Assembly (NCBI GenBank): GCA_037013495.1
Contig: CM072802.1
Coordinates: forward strand, 42,570,501-42,634,500
Length of the DNA: 64,000 nt
Source: Hippophae tibetana
Taxonomy: Eukaryota; Streptophyta; Magnoliopsida; Rosales; Elaeagnaceae
Direction of reading: 5' to 3'
Part shown: positions 10,986-23,760 of the stretch, piece after piece
How positions within the stretch are numbered: the first letter of the stretch is position 1
Layout: each line of letters begins with the position of its first letter
Program-made: the position numbers and the translations under genes
Notes under the pieces: generated by a model
Databases searched by the model: none
What the model saw: only the letters and a program-made list of their open reading frames with translations
Told to the model about the DNA's origin: nothing

Positions 10986-11185
10986 TTAATAAAATAATAT
11001 ATAAATTAATTAAATAAATATAATTAATAAAAAAGAGAGAGAAAAAGAAGGAAAAAAATAAAAATTTGATAAAAAATTAATAGGGTATATCTATGCCCTG
11101 ATTTTTTAAATAACCGAGGCCATAGGGTATGTCTATAGCCTTAGTTTTTAAATATCTGAGACTAAATGTATATATTGTAGTAGTG

Positions 11186-12226
11186 CACAATGAATTTAAA
11201 GTCGATTTACTAAAAAATTGACTTAAAACACGTAGATTGTAACGTTAGTTGATGTGTAGAACTGATGCTACACGTAGAACTGATGCTACGTCCTACATGT
11301 AGCTTCGGTTCTACACATCAATCGACGCTACACACATAGATATTTTCCTTTTCTCTTCTTTCTTCCCCATTAGATAGAAACAATGTTATTCTAACCCTAC
11401 ATTTGATTACTCTCAAAAACCTAAAACCGACCGACATTGCTCCTCCACTCTTTCTCATTTTTTGGCCACCAACTACCACCAATTCCAACACCATTTAGTG
11501 GGTTTTTTTCTCTCCAATTTATCTTCTAGATCTCTTATTTTTTTTAGCAAAATACTAAAAAATTTATACCTATTTTCTCACCAACAAAACACCATTTTTT
11601 CTTCATTTCCTTCATTTTGTCATTTCATTTACTCTTGTAAGTATTTATATTGATCCTAACACACTTATTATTCATATTTATTTATTTATTTATTTATTGC
11701 ATATTGTGTGTTATTATTTATGTGTATATTTTTTGTATTATGTAGGTTTTGTAGTATATGTATGTTATTATTTTTATTACGTAGGTTTTGTATAAATTTT
11801 CATAATGAAATAATTTTTTATATCTATGATTGTGATTTAAGGTTGATTTTTAATTTATTTATTTTTGTTAATATGAAAGTGGAAAGACATGATTAAACAA
11901 TATAATGCTCATTAAATTTTTTGGTTTGAAGTAGTGTAGTTATTTAAAAAATATATTAATCATCACAAAATTGTTATATAAATTTTGTTTTATATATCTT
12001 AAATTTGAAATTAACTCGAATGATGTGACATATTATTATTAGTAATTACAATCAATCTCATATAATTATATTTATGTGTATATATTTGTTATGTTTGGTT
12101 TTTATGTATTTATTTTTATATGATATTTTGATAGATATTCTAATAATTAGGAAATTCATATATTATAATATTTGAAATATATTGGTTGGATACATATTTA
12201 ATATGTTTAATGTCATTAATAGAAAA
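11186..12226 (+). other. Leader of the outer CACTA, AT-rich, no gene
   Basis: Subterminal CACTA repeats and palindromes at 11186-11340, then CT-rich and AT-rich sequence. Short open frames at 11462 and 11708 are low-complexity and not credible. The region corresponds to the 5' UTR or promoter side of the transposase at 12227. Confidence 0.5.
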
Positions 12227-12735
12227 TGAAAAAATCTTGGATGTCAAAGTGTAGAATTGAGTAGGACTACATTTTTGGAGTTGAAAGATTGTAAAGATTG
12301 TTGGAATTTGCTTGTAGAAATAGTAATAATGAAATTAGTATGATTCAATGCCCATGTGTTAAATGTAAAAATGAGCAATTTCATCATATTGACGAGGTTA
12401 AGTATAACTTTATCCGTAGTGGTATTATTTTGAGTTAGAAATGTTGGTATTATTATGGAGAAAATATTGATAATACACATAGGGAAGAGATAAATAAGAA
12501 TGTGAGTAGATTATATACATCTTATCATAATGTATAGACATAAAATATGTTTCATGGTGTTGAAAATGAACTACATGAGGATGATCCTAAAACCTTTAAA
12601 AAACTTCTAGAAGATGCCAAAAAACTGTTGTATCTAGAATGCAAGAAATACACTAAAATGTTAGGATTGGTTCATTCGTACAATGTGAAGGAAAAAAATG
12701 GTTTTCCTGACTAGGGATTCACATAATTACTAAAT
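12227..12735 (+). pseudogene. CACTA TNP2-type transposase, N-terminal fragment
   Basis: Begins ATGAAAAAATCTTGGATGTC, giving KKSWMSKCRIE, the usual first residues of plant En/Spm transposases (DKSWM.K.R). It continues with the transposase-associated zinc-binding domain: LLEFACRN, then CPCVKCKN, then a H.DEV..(H)L-like segment and YYYGEN. Near 12640 KYTKMLGLVHSYNVKEKNGF matches the region before the catalytic core. In-frame stops at several points (for example the TAG after CRIE and the TAG before KCWYYYG) make it non-functional, and the catalytic domain is missing. Confidence 0.7.
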
Positions 12736-12745
12736 GTACTAATAA

Positions 12746-13054
12746 GTGACTAATAATGTTGTAGAATATGGGGCGACTATATTTGATCACAACAACAACT
12801 ATTTTGAGTACACAATCAGACTTGATTTCCAAGCTACTAATAATGTTGCAGAATATGAAGTGACTATATTTGAGGCCATGACCGCAAATAAAATGGCAGG
12901 GGATAGGCTCACCCTATATAGTGATTCCAAGCTAGTGGTCAACCAATTCTTTGGGGCATTTGAAATTAGAGATGGTAAAATGAAAGGGTACCTAGAAAGA
13001 TTAAAGAAAGGGTGCTCTAAATTTTCTAAGTTAAAGATCAAACAAATATCTTGA
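12746..13054 (+). mobile_element. RNase H remnant, Tat-like element
   Basis: FQATNNVAEYEVTIFEAM, then LTLYSDSKLVVNQFFGAFE and a KMKGYLERL ending, match the RNase H domain of Tat-group elements (E in AEYE, D in YSDS). A short diverged repeat of the TNNVAEYE segment stands just before it, at the junction with the CACTA. Confidence 0.75.
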
Positions 13055-13149
13055 AATGATAATGGTCATGTCAATACTTTAGCCATATTGGCATTGGTAC
13101 GAGAGAATAAGCACAATCAAGTAGTATTTGTAACAATCCTATCAGAAGC

Positions 13150-13895
13150 ATCTTTAGAGTAAATCAAAAGAAGGGTTAGATTTGTGGTTGCTCCCACTAT
13201 CCCATGGTTTGACCCAATCTATAACTTCCTAGAAAGTGAGGAGCTACTAGAAGACAACAAGTTCACAAAGGGAATTAGGGCCAAAGTAGGTCAGTACATG
13301 ATAGAAGCTGGGAGACTATACCAAAAAACCTCACTCGGTTTAGGGCTTTTGTGGTTAGCCAAAGAAGGGTATGAAAGATTGATGTATGAGTTATATGAAG
13401 GAGATTGTGGTTCATATTTATGAGAGAAGAGGCTATCAAAGCGGATTATGAGATAGGGCTATTATTGTCCTACTATGCTAGCAGATTGCACAAAATACAC
13501 CCAGATATAAAATAAATGCCAAATGTTTGCCCCCTTATCAGCCACTCCATCCAATACCATGAAAGGAGCGGTGAGTCCTTGGATCTTTTATAAGTAAAGG
13601 CTTGACATAATAGGACCCCTACCTCTAGGAAAGGGTTAAAATTTTTTTTACTTGTGCTTACTAATTACTTTTCAAAATGGATTGAAGTAGAGCCCTTGGG
13701 TCGAATACAGGAGGAAGAAGTGATTAGATTTATATGGAATTCCATAATTTTCTATTTTAGCATACCTAAAGATCTCATCACAAATAATAGAAGGAAATTC
13801 ATTGGATGAAATATTAAAGAATTTACCCTTAAGTACAACATTAAGATGTGTCACTTCTAATGTATCACAATTTACCATTTTCATGTAACATCGAC
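13150..13895 (+). mobile_element. Integrase remnant, Tat-like element
   Basis: Contains the linker PWFDPIYNFLESEEL and the YQKTSLGLGLLWLAKEGYERLMYELYEGDCG segment leading to the zinc-binding region. The catalytic-core remnant follows near 13620-13790 (TNYFSKWIEVEPLG, then FSIPKDLITNN). Broken at several points; follows RNase H as in all Ty3/gypsy elements. Confidence 0.7.
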
Positions 13896-13971
13896 ATAAG
13901 CATATCAATGGAATTTCACTTCCCTATAAATGTTTCTTTTTTAAGAAGGCTCCCACCATTTTAAGTTATGT

Positions 13972-14462
13972 GTTGATCACCTTGGTTAAGAACTAGGTAG
14001 AAAACCCTGACATATGCAAAGGTCACGAGTTGTACATCAGTTAGGAACTAGGTCGACACTTTGACATTGAAGGAAGATATGAGTACCTCAATCAGGAACA
14101 TGGTAAAGCTCCATCTTCTACCATCTAATGTCACATACTGATCACCTCTGTTAAGAACTAGGTAGAGCGCCTTAGCACATGCAAAAGTCATGAGTTGTTC
14201 ACCTAGGTCAGGAACCAGGTAAAACTCTATCTCCTACCATCTTTTTTCACTGGTTGATCACCTCGGTTAAGAAGCAAGTAGAGTACCCTGACACTTGCAA
14301 AGGTCACGAATTGTCTACCTTGGTCAGGAACCAGATCGACACTCTGATATTGATGGAAGAGATGAGTACCTTGGTCAGCAACCAGGTAAAGCTTTACCTA
14401 TCACTATTTTACCCGAAAAATGGGTCAACTCAGTTAAGAGCCAGATAAGGCTCATTGATAGT
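13972..14462 (+). repeat. Tandem repeat block after Tat-like integrase
   Basis: Three irregular units begin at about 13972, 14138 and 14253, each starting GTTGATCACCT-GGTTAAGAA. Within them the phrases AGGAACCAGGT and CCTTGGTCAGGAACC recur. Unit lengths are roughly 166, 115 and 200 bases, so the array has internal shuffling. Such arrays between integrase and the 3' LTR are a known trait of Tat-group elements and seed satellite DNA in some species. Confidence 0.65.
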
Positions 14463-15350
14463 TGTAAGTAAGTCTTGTACCCTAATAAAAGAAATAATAA
14501 TAAAAATACATAACACTAGAGCATTGCGAGTACATGCCATCAAGAATATTTTCATTATTTAAAATTAATTTTTTATAACACTTATTTATACAAAGCTTAG
14601 CCCCGTAGAGGGTTAAAAATTCTTCAAACGCTTAGACACATGACCAGTGTTTGGATCATCCATTTATTCCACTAAAGGAAAAATCTTGGTCTAAATCTCA
14701 ATAATTTTATTTTGTCCATGGTTCATCGCATCAGGATAAGTTGATCTCATCACGAGCACTACTTGTTTCAATTCTTTAGTGACCTCCATCACTTTAAGGA
14801 ATACTTATTTATATCTCTTCATATAGATGCTCACCCAATAGGACTCCCTATCTATAAGATTTACCATTTTAGCCAAGGTCCTCCTTTCTTGATATTGATT
14901 TTAGAATTACTCCACTTTACAAGATGCAAGCTCATACTTGGTCTCTTCAAGAGACTTACCTTAGCCTAGAGTTTGACTACCATGGTTTTTAATACATTAA
15001 CCTCGTTTTTAAGTAGGCCATTTTCCACTCTCAAAATTCAAACTAGACATCTATTTGACCGATCAAAATCCCTAAAGTTTGACTACAAAAGATGGAATAA
15101 TTAACACATGAATCAAACAAATGCCCTTGACCCTTTTTATAGGGGATGATACTGAGAAAAAGGTAAATGCCACATGTTTAAAAAAAGAATGGGTAGGTCA
15201 ACATCATAAATACACAATAATTCAAACAAATTAACTTTTCTTCAATAAATAAAATTGATTTTTTATTCCATACAATATGATTTACAAAGTATGAGCTTGT
15301 GACCATACAAATAGATGTGGCATCAAGCTTGAAAAGTAAAAGAATCAAGT
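14463..15350. other. Non-coding stretch between tandem repeats and antisense ORF
   Basis: No credible gene. AT-rich with scattered short frames. By position it is the non-coding 3' region of the Tat-like element. Confidence 0.5.
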
Positions 15351-15358
15351 CCCAAACA

Positions 15359-17345
15359 TTAATGACCCTCGTCCCCCACCTCTACAGCTGCTACCTCAGC
15401 CCCATCCTTGCCCCCACATGAGCCATATTCCTCTTCATCTCCTCCCTCTCTAGAAGAAGTACGCATGTATGGAGGAGAAACTTGGATATTAAGAATGTGA
15501 TAATAATACTCGCCCAAGTGATTTTTCTTGGCCTCCATCTTGAAAGACTCCATAACCAACTTATACCCCTTTTCTACGCTCGGCTCAAGCTGCTTGGCTA
15601 TGACGTCAACTTCAACCTTTTCCTTGTGGACCTTTTTAATAGTAGCCACAAATTTCTTCCAATCTTCCTCAGTTCTTTCCCATGCCTCCTTGGTCTCACC
15701 TTTAGCTTTCCTTTTAGATTCTTCGAGCTCGATAACACAATTGGTATAATCATTCGGCTCAATGGTGGCTCTTTTTAGTTTTTCCTCCTTATTAATGGCT
15801 TCACCTTCTTACTTATTTTCTCTCACTAGCAGTGCAATGTACCTAGATTGAGTCGACGTGTGACCCTATTTTCTTGTGTCATCTTGTTCTTTAAATGACC
15901 TATGCTTCGAGCCCTATTAAAATTATAGAGTAGCACCAATTGAAACAAAAGAAAGGTGTGAGGTAAAAAATTATGTCACGATCTAAACCTTGTCAAAAAA
16001 TTTGTCGTAAATAAACACAAGGTACAAGGAAGCATACCTGATACAGTTGACGACAGATGACATCGTCAGAGTCTGTATCTCATAGATTGCCTTGAGTTGC
16101 TTCTCGAGTGATTCAGTAGTAAGATGGCTCAGATAACGGTCAATTTGGTTTGGCCTCAAACCTCAATTTAAAACTATCCCATCCACATCAATGATAAGGT
16201 CATTCACCATGGCCTTTCCCTTCCTTTAATCCTAGAAAAAGTCTCTAAGCTCTTTAGAACCTGAGAATTGAGGTGGAGTACCATGTTGCTTTTGCGATAA
16301 GGACAGAGGCATGTAGTTGTTCAACGGTTCTAGGCTGAGCACGAGCTCATCCATATACACTTTATTCTTATTTTTAGGGGCACATGGTGACCTTCTTGAT
16401 TAAAGGATTTACTCATCTTCTTACCCTTAGAGAAGCTCCCTCAAGCAAGATAAGGTATGCCCTTTTGGGAACTTGCCTCTACAGAAGCGACCTTACTCTA
16501 CAAATGAGACAAAAGCTGGGCAGTAGTAAGCTCCATGGGATCTACAAAACAAAAATGAGAGGCGATGTTATTTTGATCGTGACATGCTAAAAAATATATA
16601 GAGAGAGGGCTCGTGGCTTGTTCACCATCGTCAATAACCACCTCAAATCGTCCCTCAAAGTCCATGGGAAAGGTTCAGCGCTTAAGAGGAGCTCAGGGTT
16701 TACAAATGATCCTGAGTAGGGCTCCATTGAACCATGCCCCATCAACCCAAATGCAACAAAATATGGGGTGTTTAGTGAGTGCCTTCAAGGGGTTTTTTTT
16801 TCCAGGGAGATAGCTCTGGATATCAGCCAAGCATTACTTCACGTCAAGACTTAAGGTCGTGATGAAGGAACTCATATTCTTTATCATGACCTTAGTATTA
16901 TTCCAAATTCTCCTTATTAGTCTAGTAGCATTGGTAGGAGACTCCTATCGACCTAAGACATAGAAAAAATAATCTTTCCAATTTTTCTCTTTCTCTAGTA
17001 GAGACACATTCATACCCCAGGCCTGCTTCACAAACATGTATACCCTTCTTGGATCTATGGGTTTCTACTTCAAGACATAAGCCTCATTAAACTTGGTCGT
17101 CTTTAAATCCATCTCCAATTCTTGACATATCAATGTTAAGAAGAGTAAATACCTCCACCCATTAGGCATGAGTTGTCTTGGCACCAGATGAGTCCTAACC
17201 AAGAATCTCCTTATGAAAGGGTATAGGGGGAACCTCACTCCTAATCACTACACCTTCTCATGAAAGATAGTCCACCCAAATGGAGGTTGGTCATTATCAC
17301 GGGCTCCTTTTTGAGGAATCATTATCTGAACCAACATGCTGCACT
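15359..17345 (-). mobile_element. Antisense ORF remnant of the Tat-like element
   Basis: Read on the minus strand, about 17245-17165 gives LVPRQLMPNGWR preceded by an LYPF-IRRFL segment, and about 16990 gives KNWKDYFFYVLG. These match the plant 'putative gypsy type transposon' domain (Pfam Transposase_28), which is encoded antisense between integrase and the 3' LTR in Tat-group elements such as Grande. The last open piece is 15649-15359 (charged, KEKVEVDVIAKQLEPSVEKGY). Several breaks. Function in the family is unknown. Confidence 0.65.
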
Positions 17346-17396
17346 AGGGGTTGGTTGATCATGAATGAAGCTTGTAAGTATTATTTTATTTTGTGT

Positions 17397-18969
17397 ATAA
17401 TGAATACAAGATTAGTATTGGGTTAGCAATACAGATCTTGCATATACTTTGGTTTTATATTTGCAAAACTCTCGCAAATGCACGAATCATTTTATAGAAA
17501 ATGACATGTATACTCATAAGGTCGATCTAAGGAAGGAATATATATGGTTTTTAATTTATTATTCAGAATTTTAAAAATGAAATTAAATCATAAACATCGT
17601 ATCACAATATTTTAATTTCTATATTTCCTAATCTAATAACAAAAAAATAAACATAGATATGATTCAATAAACAATTATGCAAATTTTAATCATTTATAAC
17701 AGTGGATTATTTATTGATATAATAATTAAGTTAATTATGTTTGCTCATATTATTTAGGTTATTAAAGATATAAATTGATATTTATTAATTTTCCTTTTTT
17801 ATATGAATACCGCCTTTGATGGGGTTAGATATTCTTTGTTAATTAAACAAATCAATTAACACATATGAGTGAGGTCAATAATTAATTTTGTTAATTAAAT
17901 TAAATTCTTCTTTTAAAGAGATTGAAAATGAACCATTTAAATGCCACCTTTAGTAGGGTTAGACATTTTAAACTTTATTCAAGGTGTCCAAATTAAACCT
18001 AAGAATTTAATTATCTAAGTACTAACTTTAAAGTTTTAAAACTATTACTGAAAATATGTTGTTAATATATTTTTGAATAATAGTTCTTATAAAAAATTTT
18101 GAAATAGAGCTTCACTCTAACTATCGAGCGATTGTGTCAAAAAATAAAAGAGTATTATTCTAAATAAGACTGGATAATTAAAACTTAAAATCTAATTTTT
18201 AGATTTAAGTTTGTAATGAAAAATAATATATTTCTCTCTAACATTCTTAATATAAAATCTTGAATAAAAAACAAAATAAATTTATTTTATAGAGATGTTT
18301 TACCTATTTAATATTTTGCAAACATAACAATATTGTTATATCATATTTACAAAGATTCAACCATGTTAAATTTAATCAAAAATAAATTAAACATAACATA
18401 TAAGAATAAAACATAAAAAATAACTGTAAAAAATTCATTTTAAAATTATACCTCAAAAGAATCCTTACAGAACTTTGATGCTAGAGAAAGAGAAGTTTGT
18501 AATTTTTGGGATTTTAGGGATGATTTTTACAATGGGGGAGAGAGTCATTTTATAGGTGAGGAAAAAGCAAAAAAAAAAAAGTGGGAAAATATCTCAAAAA
18601 TTGATTTTGGACTCATTTGGACAGATTGGCATGCGCGTTAAGGGGTGAGATTTGCGATAGATGGGTGTTGGAGTGAGCGGGATCTACGTGAGGGCGAGTG
18701 TTGGCTATGTGCATAGGACTCGGTATTTTTGACATTTTGACCCATTTTGTCCAATTTTTCCATTTATTTGAATTTTCCTCATTTATTTCCAAACATCGAG
18801 TCTTTAAGTTATTTTTGAACAAAAATATCTGAAAAATAATAAAAATACCTGTGACTCTAAAAAGAAAAATTTATATAAAAATATGATAAAATCATACAAA
18901 TATAAATCTATTTAATCAACTAAAATATATTAAATCAATGTAATTTTAGTACTTTTTAAGCACTCATCA
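17397..18969 (-). repeat. Athila-like LTR, reverse orientation
   Basis: Right end GCACTCATCA is the reversed start TGATGAGTGC shared with 35047-36895, 50158 and 57113. The block AAACTCTCGCAAATGCACGAATC and the CTTTGATGGGGTTAGATATTC motif also match those LTRs. The left boundary is uncertain by tens of bases and no target duplication was recognised, so solo LTR or truncated element cannot be told apart. Confidence 0.7.
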
Positions 18970-19048
18970 ATGTCTTTGTGTTGGCTCCCCTTATGAAAAA
19001 TACAATATGTTTATTATACTCCATGTCCTACTTTCTTCTATTAAGGAT
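18970..19048. other. Short unassigned junction
   Basis: Nothing recognised. It separates a reverse LTR from a forward LTR fragment of another family. Confidence 0.3.
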
Positions 19049-19335
19049 TGATTGATTACTCTATGAAAGTAGAGTAAATAGCACACTTCTTTTACTTAAT
19101 ATTTATTTATTTTATTCAATAAATAGTATTTTTAAGGTTAAAAATATTAAAATATAAAATATTTAGTGAAAAGGGGTGAAAATATAATTTATGGAATGTT
19201 TTGAGTTTTTTTTGGAATTGTTATGGATTTTTTATGAATTTTTAATGCAAGACCAATGAGAAGTTACCATGTGGCCAACCATGAAAGCAAAGGAGTTGAC
19301 TAGACAAGTGATGGATGAATCGCAAGACTGGCATT
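19049..19335 (+). repeat. Start fragment of a type-B Athila LTR
   Basis: TGATTACTCTATGAAAGTAGAG, then a TTATTCAATAAATAGTATTTT motif and a TGGATTTTTTATGAATTTTTAA motif, match the starts at 44909 and 45294. It stops abruptly near 19335. Confidence 0.65.
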
Positions 19336-20939
19336 ACAAATATCGATCTTACGAAATACCCTTTGTGGTTTTATTATTTGTAAAACTCTCGCAAGTGCAC
19401 GAATCATTTTATAGAAAATGATAAGTATACTCTCAAGATCGATCTAAGGAAGGAATATATGTGGTATATAAAGGGTGAACTAATGACATGGGTAGTATAT
19501 TCATAAATATACTTCTATTAGTACATGCATATTTCACGAAAACTACCCCTCTCAAAAGTGGTATAATCCTATGATAAGGAGGTTCACATATTTATCAATC
19601 AACTTTCCATCAATACGAGGATATGCAAGGTTTTTGACAAATTGATTCGTGTATGTGTGTTGCACATGATATCATCCAATGCACTCATTAAATAAATCTA
19701 TATGAGCATGCTAATCAATTCAATCTTAGAACAAGTCTCATAAGTCTATTTTTCACATCTCTCTTTACTAAAATAAATATGCACTTAGCTCAAGATCAAT
19801 AAAGACACTTAGGCTCTTTCCAAACCTTAGCTTTCTTTGTTTTTCATCATGCATTTTTTAACTACACTTTAGCTTTTAATTGATATTTCAGTGCACCCTT
19901 TCTTATCATTCTTTTCACATTCTATTATTACATATATTGTTTTTTTTGTAACTTCACTACACCCCCAAATTTATTTTCAATTCTATTTTCTTTTTCTTTA
20001 AAGAGATAATTGTTTTGTGAGTTTTTCTTCTTCTTCTTCTTCTTTTTTTTTTATAGGGTACATTACATTTCACCTTACTCTATAGCAAAACACATGATTG
20101 CATTTTTTTTCTTTTCATACAAGCTAAAGGTGCAAGGATAAAGGTAATGCTTGTTGGTTAGGCATAAAATGTGGCTTAAAGATATGAATAGTTTTTTGTT
20201 AGGCTCAAATGGGTGACTATGGATATTAACAATGGTTAGCTTGAAAGGCTTAATCAATCCAAATAAGGCCTAAATCATTTTTCTTGCTAAATACTATTTA
20301 GGACTTCGCCACATGGGATGATAAAATAGATTCTAAAACTTGGTAGAACTCATCAACTCGAATAAACTACTACAAATGTTTTCTCAATAAGTACACCAAA
20401 ATCAATCATGAACATGTGCATAAAAATTTGAATCAATTCAATCAAAATTAGCAAGCATATCACATGATTAATTTAAGTATCTTAACAAATATGTTACATT
20501 CCTTATCCTAGTTATGACAACCAATTTTATCATTGATTTCATATGTTTCATATCAAGCATGCATGCATTTAGGTTTCATATATTTATCAATTTCTACCCA
20601 AATCATGATTAAAAACATCCTAAGAATTACAAAATATTCCCTAAAAATATTTAAAATGCATAATAAATACTAATGTAGAGAATGAAGTTCTCTTCCTTAA
20701 ATTAAAATTACATATTTTCCCCAATGTGCACATATAAATATGAAAAGGCAAAAGAAAATAAAACTTCATTAATCATGGCACACCACATCTGTCACTAAAA
20801 TGCTCATTCTTATTGTGTCATTGCTCTCTATATTTATTCCCCTACAAAACAAAAACAATGAAAATATAAGTAAAATAACGTTGGGTTGTCTCCCAACCAA
20901 TGTTATGTTTAACGGCCTTGACTAGACAATCATATCAAG

Positions 20940-21150
20940 TCCTAGGACATATCCTTTCATGTCCATTTACTTTTGAGTTTGCTTGAAAACAGTTTGAGTC
21001 TTGTTTTGTTAAATAATATCTTATCTTCTGGTTTACAAACACAATGCTCAAGTCTATTCTCATGCCATATTTTTCTTTTATTTTTGAACTTTTTGGCATT
21101 TTTATAAGCACTCCACCGTAACTCATCCAATTTATGTATTTCCAACATCT
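20940..21150 (-). mobile_element. Integrase C-terminal remnant of the reduced Athila copy
   Basis: LDELRWSAYKNAKKFK, then HENRLEHCVCKPEDKILF and LFSSKLKSKWTG, correspond to the end of Athila integrase ([22 protein letters not shown]). Compare the better copy at 54096-54566. Confidence 0.7.
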
Positions 21151-21439
21151 TTTTAACCTTTCTATTGGATTATTTTGGTTGCCTACTTGATTGGGGATGA
21201 GATTGTAAAAGTGTGAACTCTAAACTTGGTGGCCCTTCAATTGATGGTTGGAGCTTAGATCCTATTCCAAAATTTCCAAAATTTTCCATAATTTCCTTCG
21301 ATACACATGTGAGAGACATATCCTCCAAAAAGTTCACATAGTCCACAATATCAACCTTTGATTCCATACTTTCAAAGTTAAAATAGGTTTAGTTTTTTTC
21401 TAGTAAGTTTATGTCCTTGTTCATAGCATCATGTGTAAC

Positions 21440-21840
21440 ACATAGTGGGTTTAGCTTTACCAATCCTGGGGTCTTTTAATTGACCTCTTTGCCATATGTA
21501 ATGTTATTGAAATGAGTTTAGCTTTACCAACCCCTAATCTCTAAAAGATTGATAATGGCATAAGGTTAATGCTAGAACCCAAATCACATAGTGCCTTGCC
21601 AAAAAAAATGTTCCCAATAGTGCAAGGGATGTCAAAACTACCTGGATCTTTCATTTTTTGGTAGTTTTCTATCAAGGATGGTGCTACAACCTTCAATCAA
21701 GGTTATTGTTTCATGATCTTCAAGCCTTATTTTCTTTAATAGAATATCCTTTATGAATTTGGTATAAGATGACATTTTTTCAAGTGCCTCTACAAATGAT
21801 ATATTTATGTGTAGCTTCTTGTAGACGACGAGAGTCATGT
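21440..21840 (-). mobile_element. Protease-region remnant of the reduced Athila copy
   Basis: On the minus strand: [35 protein letters not shown] and, further on, [22 protein letters not shown], the stretch around the aspartic protease active site (DLGSS) of Athila elements. It parallels 48794-49030. Confidence 0.7.
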
Positions 21841-22504
21841 TTGAAAATTATGTATCTAACTTTTGATTTTGTAGTCTTTGAGGGAAGGGAATGATGGATT
21901 TGTAAAGGTTTTTTACTGTGGATGACTTCTTTCATTTTTGGTACTCTCTTTATCCACTAGTTCCTCCCCATCCTTGTTAGTTTCTTATTTTTCCTCATCT
22001 TTTTTTGTCTTATTTTACTGTTCTAAAGTTTTACTACTACTTAAGGCTATGACGTTACACTGGTCCTTACCTTCTTTTCATGGGTTTACAATTGTGTCAC
22101 TTGGAAGGTTACTACTGATTGTTTTTGTTATGTGTTGAATTAAGTATGTTGTTTTGTACTTTTGTTGTGTTATTTGTTTAATTCACATTTATGAGGCCAG
22201 TTACCTATTTGAAAAGATTCTATGGATTGATGTCTCCACCCCTCATCTAGGTTTTGGTTACCTAATTGAGTTGGAAGAATAATTGACCTAGTGCAATTTA
22301 TCCTATGTAAGGAATTCTCAAAGTTGATAAAGAGGGGATAGGGAGGTAGTTTCCTATTTTGTTATTCTTTTTTCTTTCAAAAATTATTTAAGTTTCATTT
22401 TTTGTCCACATTTTTGAATAATAATGTTCTTCAATTTATTGAAAGTACTAGGTCTAAAAGAATGTAAATATGCTTAGGAGCATCTAAGGAGGGATTTTTT
22501 AAAA

Positions 22505-23760
22505 GGTTGTAGGCCTTTTATAGGTTTCGATGGGTGCCTTGTAGGGTTCAAAAAGAGGCCAGTTGTTAGTAGTAGTTGGTATAGATCCCATGATGGCATC
22601 TATCCAATAGCATGGGCCTTTGTTGAAGGAGAGAGCAAGGATTCATGGAGGTGGTTTATAGAATTGCTCTTCTTCGATCTTGGGATTAAAGATTGGGAAA
22701 ATTGGACAATAATGCCAGGTGAGGAAAAGAGTTTAGTAGAACCTATAGGAGATTTGATAGCTAATATTGAGCATCAACATTATGTAAGGTATTTAATGAA
22801 AAACTTCAAAAAACCATTCAAATCTATCTGGATAAGAGAGCATTTTTGGAGAGCTACAAAATCAATCGCAATTAATTCATTTAATGATGAAATGGAAAAA
22901 TTTGAAAGAGTCTTGCACATTGGAGCAAAGCTTTTTTTTTCTAATATCATTGAATTTTTTACTGCATATGTGTAAAATTTTAAATCTTATTAACTTCTAT
23001 TCATGTGTTTACTTTTAAACTCATGTGTCACTCTAAATGTGATAACTTCTTGAACAATGGTTGTGAAAGTTCAAGAGAGTACTCAGAAAAGCAAGAGGTG
23101 AATCTGTGGTGATAATGATAGAGATAATTAGAACTTACCTTGTCACTAGATTTGTAAAGAAGACATGGAACTGTTAAAATGGCAACATGAAATTGGACAC
23201 AAAATAATGGAAAAGTATAAAAGAGAACTCAAGGTACAAATAATGCTTCACAATGTAGAGGATATAAATTCGAAGTTGCTTGCAATGGCACAAGAAAAAT
23301 GAGCGTGGATTTGCAAATGAGAGCCTACACTTGTAGAGAATGGGATCTTACATGCCTTCCTTATCAACATGCAATACGATGCATTTTAAGGTAGAAGGAA
23401 GCCCTATGAAATACGTGTATGATGTTTACAAGAAGGAAGCAATATATCTTGCATTAGAACCCATCATCAATCCAATGAAAAGTTGACATGAATGGCTGAG
23501 GCTAAACGAACCTCAAATTCTTCCCTCTAATTATAGTTAGGTGTAGAAGGTCAAGAACATCTAGATTCAAGAAGCTAAGTGAAATATCAAGTAAGACAAA
23601 AAAGAAATTGAGTGAATGTATTGTAAGGAGAAAAAAAGGAGAACCAGACACAAAAAGAAATGTGGAATGAAAATTAGCTGCATGCTTTGTGGTGAGGAAG
23701 GTCATAATCGATTAACTTGCATGAAAAAGGACACCTATATGCCGACATGTAAATTATTAC
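22505..23760 (+). pseudogene. Mutator-like (MULE) transposase remnant
   Basis: 22505-22975 is one open frame starting GCRPFIGFDGC, whose D is the first catalytic Asp, then GIYPIAWAFVEGESKDSWRW and EHQHYVRYLMKNFKKPF. The second catalytic Asp (normally ISD.QKGL) is replaced in IMPGEEKSL. The frame ends at a TAA at 22973. Beyond it, in other frames, 23317-23394 gives a SWIM-like segment (MRAYTCREWDLTCLPYQHAI) whose first and third Cys are replaced by Tyr, then YVHD-like KYVYDVYKKEA and INPM. A CCHC knuckle, CMLCGEEGHNRLTC, is at about 23672-23715. Order and content are standard for plant MuDR-type transposases. Terminal inverted repeats were not found. Confidence 0.8.

Larger units (their letters stand above)
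19340..22450 (-). mobile_element. Reduced Athila-like copy, reverse orientation
   Basis: From left to right on the plus strand: an LTR end piece (19340-19463), long non-coding 3' region (19464-20880), the GGGTTGTCTCCCAACCA motif at about 20882 that follows integrase in Athila elements, an integrase C-terminal remnant (20940-21150), a protease-region remnant (21440-21840) and a gag-end remnant (21860-22450). No reverse transcriptase was recognised. Old and broken many times. Confidence 0.65.

Noticed and set aside
13972-14462. CRISPR-like array
   Set aside because: Unit lengths are uneven, units are not separated by unique spacers, and the context is a plant Tat-like element.
16384-16813. Plus-strand frames of 66-68 residues
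   Set aside because: They oppose the Tat-like antisense ORF remnant and have no domain of their own.
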